Of a stretch of DNA of 64,000 nt, positions 1 to 10,769 are shown in pieces. A model generated the notes under the pieces. It saw only the letters and a program-made list of their open reading frames with translations, did no database searches and had not been told where the DNA came from. Origin of the DNA: Acanthamoeba castellanii str. Neff. Taxonomy: Eukaryota; Discosea; Longamoebia; Acanthamoebidae. Location of the stretch: NCBI RefSeq assembly GCF_000313135.1, contig NW_004457610.1, positions 1-64,000 of the forward strand. The letters are read 5' to 3'. The position numbers and the translations under genes were made by a program. Numbering within the stretch: the first letter of the stretch is position 1; every line of letters begins with the position of its first letter.

Positions 1-7
1 CATCATC

Positions 8-304
8 ATGATGGCGTCCAGCTGGGAAGAGGCCCTCCAGGCCCAATCCACTACACTGGCTCTGCTGACCAACCTGGGATGGTCAGTCAACTGGGAGAAG
101 TCCTCACTTGAGCCCAGCCAGGCCAAGGAGTTCCTTGGCCTCATTGTTGACATGATGGTGGAGCTGAGATTCTGTGTCCCAGCAGCCAAGTCACACACTC
201 TCCACCATGACATTTCATGCCTCCTACTCCACACTTGCCACCACCACTTGGTTCCCATGTGTTGTGCAGCTGCAGTAGCGGGCCACTGTGTCTCCCTCAC
301 CTGA
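8..304 (+). pseudogene. Reverse transcriptase C-terminal fragment of DIRS-like element
   Basis: The frame reads through LGWSVNWEKSSLEPSQAKEF followed by LGLIVDM. This is the typical segment after the catalytic region in DIRS, Ty3 and pararetroviral-type reverse transcriptases (the 'W..N..KS.L.P.....FLG' pattern). The catalytic YxDD box would lie upstream, outside the window. Homology fades after about residue 55 and the frame then ends, consistent with decay. Confidence 0.65.
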
Positions 305-424
305 GCAGTCCTCCCAGCCTGACTTCTCCTCTGCAACCTCTTCTGTGACATTGGCCACTGCTCTGATTGGAACAGCCAGATCAAGCTGTCCCAGGCAGCG
401 ATCCACAACCTTGAGGAGTGGTTG

Positions 425-885
425 GCAGGCCTCTCCAAGTGGGATGGGAGAGTGGTGTTGACCTGGCCCTTAGTGCTTGACACTGACACCTCCCTCACTG
501 GGTGGCACAGCCCTGAAGGACTCAAGCACTACTTCCATGGGCTGGTGGAAGCATTGCAGCCAACACATCAACAAGTTGGAGCTCAAGGCAGTCCACCAAG
601 CCCTGAAAGCCCTCCTCCCCTGCCTGTGGGGGAAATTGATTCTCCTCCACTGCAACAATGTCACTGCAGTTGTGTACATCAAACACCTTGGTGGCTGAAA
701 CCCAGTGATGAATTGCATGACCCACAAGATATTTGACCTGTGTGAGCACCACAACATCCAATTGTTGGCCATACACCTCCCAGGCGTTGAGAACAACAGA
801 GCTGACCACCTCAGCTGGCTCTACCCCCAGCACAAGTGGAGGCTAGCCTCTTCCACTTCATCAACCACAAGTGGGGACCCCACAC
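425..885 (+). pseudogene. RNase H domain fragment of DIRS-like element
   Basis: Split over at least three frames: LTWPLVLDTDTSLTGWHSPE (the D-A/T-S-L-x-G-W start of retroelement RNase H), then HINKLELKAVHQALKALLP with the E-L-x-A-V helix and ILLHCNNVTAVVYI, then IQLLAIHLPGVENNRADHLS, the conserved 'A.HIPG..N..AD.LS' end. Switches between frames near 580 and 700 mean it cannot be translated as one protein. Confidence 0.7.
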
Positions 886-1274
886 CATTGATTGGATGGC
901 CATGGTGGTGAACACACAGCTCCCTTGCTTCAACAGCTGATTCTGGGAGCTGAACTCTGAAGCTGTTGATGCCACTGCTCAGGACTGGTGTGGGGAGACC
1001 AACTGGGCAACTCCCCCTATCACCCTTATCCCATGTGTGCTACGCCTCCTCCAACAACAACACACGTCAGCCACAATCATCACACTGGTGTGGCCTGGCA
1101 GACCATGGTTCCAGGACCTCTGCCAGATGTCCACAACACCCCCAATCCCAATCCCCAACATCCCAGACTTGTTCAAGTGGCAGGGCCTTCTACCCCCCAA
1201 ACCCCTGCACAATCCCCACTGGCGCTGGGCAGCCTTCAAGATCTGTGGAGACACAGAACAGAAGGCTGGTCTGG

Positions 1275-2220
1275 GCTGGCACTAAATATGCTCAACCTAG
1301 CCCTCACACCATCCACATGGTGGCACTACCACAGTTCCCTACTGTGGTTCTGTGACCACTGCTGGGCAGACAGCCTCAAGTTCCCCCCAACAGGCCTGAC
1401 AGCAGTGGCCACAATTGCCAACTTCATCAAAGTGGCCACCAGATCCTCACAACGCCCATCCTCAACCATCAATGGCCTGCTTGCAGCCATTGCTGCAGTC
1501 TACAAACTGATCAGCCTCCAACCTACCTGTGATCTGCTCATCAAATGTCTTTGGAGAGCACTTGTCCATGACTGTATGAAGCAGCCTGTCAACCATGGGT
1601 GAGTCTTCGACCTCTCAAGCCTGACTGACCTCTTCAAGGGTTGGGGCCTCAAAATGTTGCTACAGAAGACATGTGTGAAGCTCCTCATGCTCCTCTGCAT
1701 GCTCAGCGCACTCTGGACCTCTGTGGCCATCCTCCCACAGTTCAACACCATCCACATCAAACACATCGACACCAAGGACATGTTGGTTGTACCTGTTGTT
1801 GGGTACAAAAATGACCTATATGGAGAAGGCCACACTGTCTGCCTCTATGAGTGCAGTGACAAATGCCTGTGCCTGGTCACAACCTGGAAATGGTGGGCCT
1901 GCTCCACCTCCACCATCTGAAGCTGCATCCAGGACCCATGCATTGTCTTTGAGCTGGAGTGCCCACATGGACCTCTCTCCCCCAGCAATTGTGTGCTGTG
2001 ATCCTCAAGGCTGTTGCATGAGTGGCTGGCCTTGACACCTCCATCTTCACTGCCTGCATGTTCTGCAAGTTGGGTGTGATGGCAGGCATCTTGGCTGGTA
2101 TTGATGTGGATGTGATCTTCAGACTGGGTGGATGGTGAGACCCTGCCACCTTCCACCAACACTACATCATCACCAAGATCCCCACAACCTATTCAGACAT
2201 CCTCTTCAACGCCATCAATC
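1275..2220 (+). pseudogene. Tyrosine recombinase fragment of DIRS-like element
   Basis: The N-terminal SAM-like part is seen near 1290-1600 (LALTPSTWWHYHSSLLWFCD onward). The core follows near 1740-1900 with KNDLYGEGHTVCLYECSDK and a CLCLV segment like the 'K.D..G.G..v......lCPv' region of DIRS recombinases. The C-terminal end near 2060-2190 reads LGVMAGILAGIDVDVIFRLG then GW and a later HYI, matching the region around the last catalytic residues, but with stops and GGW where GRW is usual. It is inactive as found. Confidence 0.6.
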
Positions 2221-2327
2221 CCAAGGATCCCAATGATCTTGACAACCAGTCCCTGACCTCTGACAAAGACAGTGACAGCAACGACACTATCACTCACCTC
2301 TAACCACTCACTGTCTCTGCAGTCAAC

Positions 2328-2573
2328 AATGCAGAGAGCATTCCTCCAGAGGGTAACTGGCATTACTGTCAGGTAAGCATAGTTATCCAACACAAGGAAC
2401 ACTCTCTGCATTCTTCCCTACCCTCCCTCCCTCCCTCTACACCTCATTCACAAGAAAAAGACCCCATACCAGACCATGTTTTAACTATTTATTCTTTATT
2501 TCTTCTCCATGTTAGCAGAAAAAGAAATAAATAGTTAAAACAACGCAGAGAGCGTTCCTTGCATCAGATAACT
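2328..2573. repeat. Three related 31-32 nt repeats (one inverted) at the 3' side of the DIRS-like relic
   Basis: Copies lie at 2328-2358 (plus), 2381-2412 (inverted) and 2542-2573 (plus). The first two form an imperfect 85-nt hairpin with a loop of about 22 nt. All share a GCAGAGAG core followed by TTCCT and end in TAACT. The third copy keeps two CpG sites; in both other copies each of those CpGs has become TG or CA. Inverted and split direct repeats are usual at DIRS ends, so these are probably terminal sequences of the element. Confidence 0.7.
2478..2541. repeat. Perfect 16-bp inverted repeat flanking the last terminal-repeat copy
   Basis: The arm GTTTTAACTATTTATT at 2478-2493 is exactly complementary to 2526-2541, with a 32-nt spacer. 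The right arm abuts the third copy of the 31-32 nt repeat. It could be a terminal inverted repeat of a nested element, or part of the DIRS end. Confidence 0.75.
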
Positions 2574-2579
2574 ATGCTG

Positions 2580-3465
2580 ACTAACTATCTGGCAGCATGT
2601 ACAGATTGTCAGGGCTGTAACACCAGCATCTGCACACCCTCCAGAAACAGATTGGTGTCATCAGTGAACTTTGGCCAGTTCAATGCACATAATCTGAGAA
2701 ATGTGAACAGAAAATGGGTAGAAAATGCAAGAAAAGACCATAAAAATGCACATATTTCAGCGAAATTGCAATCCAACATGCGTCAGATGGTAAATCTGTA
2801 CATAAAAAGGGATTCTGCTTTTGTCATTTCTTCTTCAATAGCATCCTCCACTTCTGTACATTTTCTGAAAATGATACCCAAGCTTTCCTTGATTTGTACA
2901 CCAACCTCATGAAAAACAGCCAAATGGTTACAGATACTTGATTTTTGTGTTAAGCAAAAAGGGTCACTGACCCTTTTTCATAAACACTTGGTTCCTGCAG
3001 GGTCCATTAATTCTTCTGTCCTCATCTGCTTGCTCACTTATCTTCTCTCTCTCTTTCTTTCTCACACTTTGCAATGCAGCTACCAATGCAAGAGAATGAC
3101 AAAGACAGTGGAGTATTTCTGATGCACTATGTGGAGAGCTTTAGCAAGAAGCCACCCCAAAATAGACCTGAAACACATGGCACTCATCATTGCCCATTTT
3201 TTGTCCATGATTGCCACCACACTACCAACTCTAATTTTCCAATCTCACAACACAGCTCAACCAACAGTGGTTTACATCAGCATATGTGAGCATATGTATG
3301 TGGCACATACACCTGCACCCTGGTAGAGATGTCTAGCAGCCTGTGGGTTTGTTTTCACAAAGAAAACAATTTTCTGGAGGCCTGAGAAAGTGGTGTTGTG
3401 GTTGGAGGTCCAGAGGCCAGGCACACCATCTTTGAGAGCAGTTAGACAGGAATGCTCTGCTTTTA
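2580..3465. other. CpG-poor stretch with no recognisable gene
   Basis: The segment is AT-richer and CpG-poor like the DIRS relic before it. Short open frames on both strands show no family resemblance. It contains a pyrimidine-rich run near 3037-3066. It is probably old mobile-element or other non-host-like sequence. CpG-rich host sequence begins at about 3520. Confidence 0.5.
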
Positions 3466-3617
3466 TTCAAGCCTCCCCCTGTGGTTGTGTGGCTGATGCA
3501 GCGCCAATAGAACATTGAGCCTGCCCGAAATTTCGCCACGTGTGCGCACAGTATGCAGCGAAGATTGAAGACGAAGACAACCCAGCGTAGACCCTAAAAC
3601 TCGAGAGAGAGAGAGAG

Positions 3618-4943
<1,326 letters not shown>

Positions 4944-4982
4944 CAACATGGTCCCCAGCACACTGTCTGGAGACGACACGAC

Positions 4983-6092
4983 TCATACATTCATTTTCTT
5001 GGCGTGGTTGATGACGAGTGGTTCCTTCTCCGCCTGTATCGCGGTCATCGCTGGGGTCACCTTCTTGCGCTCGGCAGTGTGCGGGTGCTCGTCGTGTTCG
5101 TGCTTTGGTTCGTCTTCGTCGTCATGGCCCTCGAGGTGGCAGAACCTGCCCAGACCAAAGATGGCAAAGTAGATGATGTACGACGCCGCCAGTGCATCCA
5201 CCGCCACCGCGACCAGCTTGATAAGCTCAAAGACCTGCACCTCGTCACCCTGTTGACGCCAAATGTGTGGGACACATATTCGTAAGCTTACACTTCTCAG
5301 AACGGGTTGGAGGGCTGTGGTGGTGGTTTGTACCTTAAAGCCATCGCCGTAGAAGAAGAGTTCGAGGAAGGTGAGCACGCCGAGCGGGATGCCGCTCCAC
5401 AGGAGATCGGCCAACAGGAAGAGCTCGGTGAGCTCTATGGCAGTGCGAGACTCCTTGCGTATGCGCCCGGCGATGATGATGTCCTTCGTCACGCGGAAGA
5501 GGAGGAACAGCCGCAGGCACACCATGATGACCTTCCACACCAGCGCCAAGAGGATGAGCGCCACTCCGTTGCTCATGCCGCTGTTCGAGGACGACTTCTG
5601 CGAAGACGACGAAGAGGTGCCGTCCAGGTCGTCGAATAGCTTCACCGTGGGCGGCATACCGAACATGAGGAAGAGCATGACGGGAAGTGCACCGATGAGG
5701 GTAATGAGCACGCGAGCGAGCAGGAGCTGTCGTTCGTCGGAGTCGCCCTCTGCGTTCTCGTCTTCGTCGTCGACCCAGCTGCCGGTGAAGTAGGCGATGA
5801 GCGTCTTGCCCAGCAGGTTGAAGTCAGAAACCAGGTCGGCGAGGCCCGCGACGTGGATGAAGAGGACGACCATGCTGAGCCACACGGAGGGCACGAAGTG
5901 TTCGATGAGCCCCAGGCCCAGCGCCAGCGGAACGAGGGCCACGAGCGCCAGCGCCACTGCCGTTCCCTCGACCAGGAATGGCGAGAAGAAGACGACAAAG
6001 ATGGCCAGACCCACCCACGTGCAGGCCCGCACCCTCGACCACTCGGTGCGGCGAACCGCAGGCACGATATCGCGGAAGGCAAAGTCCGGCAT
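4983..6092 (-). CDS. Multi-pass membrane protein of unknown function
   Basis: Starting at MPDFAFRD (6092), the frame encodes about 6-7 hydrophobic segments: two or three early ones (WVGLAIFVVFFSPFL, ALALVALVPLALGLGL, WLSMVVLFIHVAGL), then VLITLIGALPVMLFLMFG, ALILLALVWKVIMVCLRLFL, FLLADLLWSGIPLGVLTFLE and a final AASYIIYFAIFGLG. A serine-rich loop lies mid-protein and the tail is acidic and His-rich (GHDDEDEPKHEHDEHPH), possibly metal-binding. The frame stays open upstream to 6215, but MPDF is the likelier start. An 84-nt in-frame insertion after GDGFK begins GTAC and ends CAG, so it is probably an intron that happens to be open. I do not recognise the family. Confidence 0.75.
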   Translation of the reverse strand: MPDFAFRDIVPAVRRTEWSRVRACTWVGLAIFVVFFSPFLVEGTAVALALVALVPLALGLGLIEHFVPSVWLSMVVLFIHVAGLADLVSDFNLLGKTLIAYFTGSWVDDEDENAEGDSDERQLLLARVLITLIGALPVMLFLMFGMPPTVKLFDDLDGTSSSSSQKSSSNSGMSNGVALILLALVWKVIMVCLRLFLLFRVTKDIIIAGRIRKESRTAIELTELFLLADLLWSGIPLGVLTFLELFFYGDGFKVQTTTTALQPVLRSVSLRICVPHIWRQQGDEVQVFELIKLVAVAVDALAASYIIYFAIFGLGRFCHLEGHDDEDEPKHEHDEHPHTAERKKVTPAMTAIQAEKEPLVINHAKKMNV

Positions 6093-6302
6093 GCTTTTGT
6101 TTTGGCGCGCGTTGGTTACTCGAGAGAGGGTTAGGCCAGGAGAAACCTCCCCTTTTGAATGGGGCGCCAGCCGAAGCAAAAGGGAGGGGGTTCTCTTCTC
6201 GCTTTTCTGAGCCACAGTTCGGGGAACACTACACCACAGCTCCGTTCCCTTCTTCTTGGTGTCGCTGTTATTAATTTATTACCTTAAACCGTCGACCAAT
6301 CG

Positions 6303-6425
6303 CTGGGACCTGTGGCACAGTGTCTTGCCTCCGGCCGGATTCGAACCCGGCCGCCATTGAAAGCAAGGCGCAAAGCCAAGGCAAGCCAAAAAATCTCTTG
6401 GAGCAAGACTTCGATCCCATAGGGT
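6303..6425. other. tRNA-like / SINE-like segment with Pol III box matches
   Basis: The minus strand contains GGTTCGAATCC (plus 6339-6350), an exact B-box, inside a GGCCGG/CCGGCC stem, and a 7-bp acceptor-like pair GTCTTGC/GCAAGAC (plus 6322-6328 and 6404-6410). The T loop would be one base too large and no good anticodon arm forms. The plus strand independently shows TGGCACAGTG, close to an A-box, and ACTTCGATCCC, a weak B-box. This looks like a degenerate tRNA or tRNA-derived repeat rather than a working tRNA gene. Confidence 0.3.
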
Positions 6426-6592
6426 TGTGTTGTAGTCAGTCGTTGGGTGCATGATGGAGAACCCTGCGGCAGCGGCACAGCAAGGGAGGAGGAAGAGTAC
6501 TATTTTCAGTTTCTTGTCGTGCCTTACCTCCATTTGATCTCATCATTTGATCGCGATACCAAGGGGGCAGGCACGGCGACTGGGAGGACAAC

Positions 6593-9316
6593 AATGCTCA
6601 GCGCCCAACAACAACAACAACAACAAGTACCAAGGAGCGGCAGCCCAAAATCAAAGATCCCAAGAGCGAGTACAAGCACCGTTATTGTTTTAGATTTCTT
6701 TCGTCACAATCTTATTTTGGTTGGTGGAGCAGAGCAGCGAGGTTGTTTGGCTGCACTCCCAAGCAAGTGTCACCGTTCAAGGTGGCCAATGACCCTTTCA
6801 ACCCCGGCAACTCGCTGGAGGGCTGTACGACACCTTTTCCCTCATACCTGCTTGTGCCTACCGCCGGCCACTGTGCACGTGCTCACATCTGACGTCTGTG
6901 TTGTACTCTCTGCCCATCACCATGGTGCAGGGATCTGCCGCAAGGAGGGCAGTATGGGTGGTGCGCTGTTCATCACTCACGTCAACAGGCGCAGGGTCGA
7001 GCCGCAGACCATCTACGGCACTCCGAAGCTCAAGTGCGTGCGCTCCTACGCTCCTTCTCACGGATCACATGAGATGATGCACCTAACGTGTGCCCGCTCT
7101 GCATTAGATATCCGTATGCCACAAAGGAGAACAACGAGTGGAAGACATTTTCGGAGGCGTGCTGCCACTACTACGTGGCTACCAAATGGAACGGGATGAA
7201 CGTGCTCTTCTTCAAATACACCGACGAGGACGGTAACACCTACGTCACCGGCAAGTCCAAGGGCTCTGCCAGCTTGGCCGACGGCACCTTTGGCAGTACG
7301 TCCGTTACCCTCGATTGCGCCTTATCCGATGCGACTTAATTGTGTCGTGTGTCGTGTGTCGTGTGCCGTGTGCCGTGTGTACTCACCGTGTGTGTCAGAC
7401 TTCTTCACCTCCACGCTTCAGGTCTTGGGTTTTGATGGTGGAGTGCCCGAGGGAGGTCTATGGAAGAATCTCCCCGCTCGACTGGCCCTGCTCGCGAACC
7501 CCCTCGTACAATCCTTGACGTTCGAGCTGTGTGGCAACAAGGTACCCAGCCCACCAGATTCCAACCGGTCGTAGACTTGATTGGAGATTTGCCGTTTACC
7601 TACCCTCCTATCTCGTACATCAGGAGCCTCATCTGGTCAAGTATGACTTTGACCTCGACCTGCAGCCGCTCTTTTCGACCACTGTCAGTGGACAGATCTC
7701 ACCGATCATCGTAAGCCCCGAGGAGGGTGGAGATGTGCTGCATCCGTTCGACCAAGCCGAGGTCGTCAGGGTACGCGCGTCCCTTCGGCTCCGCCCATGC
7801 TGAGCGCCTTATGCCTGCAGACATTTTTAATCGATGCACGGACGTGTGTATATAGGTCTGCAAGGAGTATCAGGAGAGGGACTTTGCGCTCAACGAAGAG
7901 TACCGTAAAGCTCACGGGCTCAAGCACAAATACGAGGTAGGCTCCACAATGATGTTGCTTTTGGCCGCACTTGATTGATCCCCTGAGCTCACGAGCAAAC
8001 AAACACGCAGTACAACCACTTTGCGACGGAAGGTATGTGTGCTTACTCACCGCGGCGAACGCCCCAACGCCCACGAACACTCATCGCTTGACGTGTCTCA
8101 GGCCACGTGCTGTACTTGCTCGACGCCAAGCAGCACTTGATTGGCCGGACCATGTACAAAGTCAAGGTGCGCGCAGCCGCTTCATTCTTGGACTCTGTTT
8201 GCCTGTGCCTTCACTTGACTGACTGTCGCCTCCCGACGTCGATTCGTCGAATGGTGTCAGCCGAGAGACATCGAGGAAGTGCACTGGGGCAATTTTGATG
8301 CCACAATGGAAGGCCGGGTGAAGGAGGCGGTGGCGAAGATCGCCACTCGAGAGAAGCCCATGACCGCGGCATCGCTCCGGGCCGAGCTGGACATGGGTCC
8401 CAAGGAGTGGGGCAGGTACACTCTGCCGCTTCTCCGCTCTCTTCTGGCGCTTCGTAGGCGGCTTGGAGGAGCTGACGCGCTTTTGACCAGGTACGGGAGC
8501 GACGTCATGAATGCTGTGGGACAGCTCAGGTACCAGAAATTCTGGGCTCCTCCTGATAACGGACCCCTAGGCCTCCTACTCGTAGGCATTCCAGCAAGCG
8601 GGTACTACCACTGCCCACCGCCTTTCATCCAGGCCGTGTTCGCCTTGATCCGGCTGCTCTTCTGGGCAGAAGGCCTAACTCGCGACTGTATGTTCTTCAC
8701 CCTGTCAACAGCAAGACGACGATCGCCAAGAGGCTGGCCAAGCGCGGATGGCTACGCTTCAGTGAGGATGACTACAAGGGCCATGTGGAGTGCAAGGCTC
8801 ACATGTTGACGACCTTGAGCGAAATGTCAGAGGAGGGCAGGCCCAAGGACGTCGTCGTCGATGCCTCGGTCCTGAACCCCGTCCATCGGAAGGTGCGCCT
8901 TCCTGCTATTCCTCGTCGTTGGCTTCATATATATGTTGCAACTCACCCCGATGGCATGTAGGGGTGGATCAGCACGCTGCATGCTGCCGGGTACTGGAAC
9001 GTGTACGCGTTGCACCTGGACATCTCCGCGGACGTGTGCAAGCGCAGGGCGGCGTCTTTGCATGGTACTGCTCGCTTCATCTACCGCGCCGCGCACCCAC
9101 AGAAGAAGGTGCTGTTGCGGCAAAGGCGCAAGTTGACAACCGACCGCTCTATGACGTGCAGGCGAGGAGAGCGACGAGGGGAGGAGTATGCAGGAGGCCA
9201 TCGGCAAGCTGGCCCAGTCTGCCGAGGCCCAGCCCAAAGCGCGAGAAGGCCTCCAGCGCATCGCTGCCGTCCACACCGACGCCGAAATCGAGGAGTTCCT
9301 CGCCTCCCTCTCCTGA
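6593..9316 (+). CDS. RNA ligase fused to a T4-Pnkp-like polynucleotide 5' kinase
   Basis: At least thirteen exons; from 7108 the junctions are 7108-7295, 7399-7541, 7624-7770, 7856-7936, 8011-8032 (22 nt), 8102-8166, 8261-8415, 8491-8601, 8712-8892, 8962-9064 and 9162-9316. The ligase half carries nucleotidyltransferase motif I (ATKWNGMN, lysine as AMP acceptor), a TGKSKG element, motif III (LTFELCGNK), motif IV (TEGHVLYL) and motif V (TMYKVK). The kinase half has a P-loop GIPASGKTT completed exactly across an intron at 8601/8712, then FSEDDYKG and VVVDASVLNPVHRKGW, which match the catalytic-acid and lid-region layout of T4-type 5' kinases. No 3' phosphatase or cyclic phosphodiesterase domain follows. 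The role is probably RNA end healing and sealing. The N-terminus is uncertain: I propose the ATG at 6593 with a poly-Q tract, followed by poorly supported exons to about 7033. Confidence 0.8.
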
Positions 9317-9459
9317 CAGACCTTGCTCGGCTGCCCTTGCGCTGCTTGAGGCTCGTCAACCGGGTTAGTTACCGCCGACAAATCAGAAATTTCGACAATT
9401 TCTGGGCGACACGTCGTACAGTTATGCGCCAAGTTTAGATGAAATTCCTGGCCTGCGCT

Positions 9460-9467
9460 TATATAAG
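9460..9467 (+). promoter_or_regulatory. TATA box of the CBS-domain gene
   Basis: TATATAAG stands about 150 nt before the ATG of the CBS-domain gene in an otherwise GC-rich flank, at a plausible core-promoter distance if the leader is about 120 nt. A (CA)n run at 9596-9609 lies in the presumed leader. Confidence 0.5.
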
Positions 9468-9618
9468 TGGTCCACCGCTTCACACTTATCATCACAGCAC
9501 AGCTCCCCTCGAATACCTACACCACACCACTTGGACTCCCGCAGTACCAACAAGAACCCAAAGTTCTCTTCCACTCTTCACCTAAACCTTCCAACACACA
9601 CACACACACCACGAGCAA

Positions 9619-10649
9619 ATGGAAACCGCCACAGTGAGAGACGTTCTTAGCCACCAGCAGCTGCCCGCCCAAATCCACGTCGTGAGCAAGACCGCGACGG
9701 TGAAGGAGGTCCTCGACACGCTCTACCGCCACCACATCCTCGCCGCGCCCGTCGTCGACTTCGAATCCAAGTGCGAGGGCCTTATCGACGTGCTCGACGT
9801 CCTGTCCTTCCTGCTCCAGGTCGCCTCTGAGCCCGTCGAGTCGCGCGTCTCGCCCCTCTCCACCACCCTCCACAACGACGACATGGACATGCTCGTCCAG
9901 CGCAGCGAGCGCTTCAACACCACCAACGTCGCCACCGGGGTATGTAGTTCTCTTCTACCACCCCCCCCCTTCCTCCCACTCAAACATCTATTTCTACACT
10001 ACAAACACAGGTCAACCTGTCCACCAGAAACCCGTTCCTGCCCTGCACGCTGGGCGCGCCGCTGATCGAAGTGCTGCGCAACTTCGCCCGCGGGGTGCAC
10101 CGCGTGCCGGTGGTGGACTCAGAGGACCCGACGCGCATCGTGGCGATGCTCACGCAGACCGACGCCAACCGCTTCCTCGCGACCGACCCCGAGAAGTACC
10201 TGGGCCAGGCTCGCGCCCACGCCTCGATCACCGATCTGGGCCTCGTGGCCGGCGCCGACAAGGTCGTCACCGTGCCCACCTCGACCAAGGCCATCGACGC
10301 CTTCATCACCATGCACGCAAAGGGCCTGAGCGCCCTGGCGGTGGTAGACGCCGAGGGCGCGTTCCAGGGCTGCCTCAGCGCGACCGACCTGAAGCTGATC
10401 ACCGACTACCGGTTCCAGGCGCTGCTGCTGCCCGTCGTCGAGTTCCTCGAGCACGTGCGGAAGGAGGAGGGCCGCACCTGCAAGAGCTACCGCGTGTGGT
10501 GCATCCCCACCACGCCCCTGCAGACGGTGGTGAAGAAGCTCGCCGAAGAGCGCGTGCACAGGGTGTTCGTGGTCGACCCCGTCTCCATGAAGCCCCTGGG
10601 CGTCGTCTCGCTCACCGACATCGCCCGCATCGTCACCGCCAAGGCCTGA
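9619..10649 (+). CDS. CBS-domain protein (AMPK-gamma-like architecture)
   Basis: Two exons, 9619-9939 and 10011-10649, give about 319 residues. Four CBS-type units can be read: one around TVKEVLDTLYRHHILAAPVV, one around LIEVLRNFARGVHRVPVVD, one around AIDAFITMHAKGLSALAVVD, and a last around LQTVVKKLAEERVHRVFVVD with GVVSLTDIARIV. Tandem CBS pairs bind adenosine nucleotides, and this layout is that of AMPK gamma subunits and related energy sensors. There are no extra catalytic domains. The intron carries a poly-C tract just after its donor. A TATA box lies upstream, and the gene converges with TDP1 121 bp away. Confidence 0.85.
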
Positions 10650-10769
10650 TGTGCATCCATCCGCCTTAGATCCCTTCCACCTCTTGTACCTAAAAAAAAC
10701 CTATCAACACACACCTCTCAAGAAATACATTTTGTCAACACACAACCAACGTGGGTACGACGAGCGTCA

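Larger units (their letters stand above)
1..2420 (+). mobile_element. DIRS-like (tyrosine recombinase) retrotransposon relic, 5' truncated by window edge
   Basis: Three recognisable pieces lie in the DIRS order on the plus strand: the C-terminal end of a reverse transcriptase, an RNase H domain, then a tyrosine recombinase. Each piece needs frame changes or crosses stops, so the copy is dead. The stretch is strongly depleted in CpG and rich in TpG and CpA, unlike the host genes that start near 3500. The 3' side carries inverted and direct repeats, as expected of DIRS termini. No integrase, protease or poly-A tail is visible, which argues against LTR or LINE classes. Family assignment is from remembered motif patterns; the subfamily (DIRS, Ngaro or PAT) cannot be set because the 5' end is missing. 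Confidence 0.75.

Noticed and set aside
1..2420. LTR retrotransposon or endogenous pararetrovirus as source of the RT/RNase H pieces
   Set aside because: The downstream domain matches a tyrosine recombinase, and no integrase, protease, coat or LTR is visible.
6279..6533. Functional tRNA gene on the minus strand
   Set aside because: The T loop would be eight bases and no anticodon stem forms, so only a tRNA-like relic is reported.
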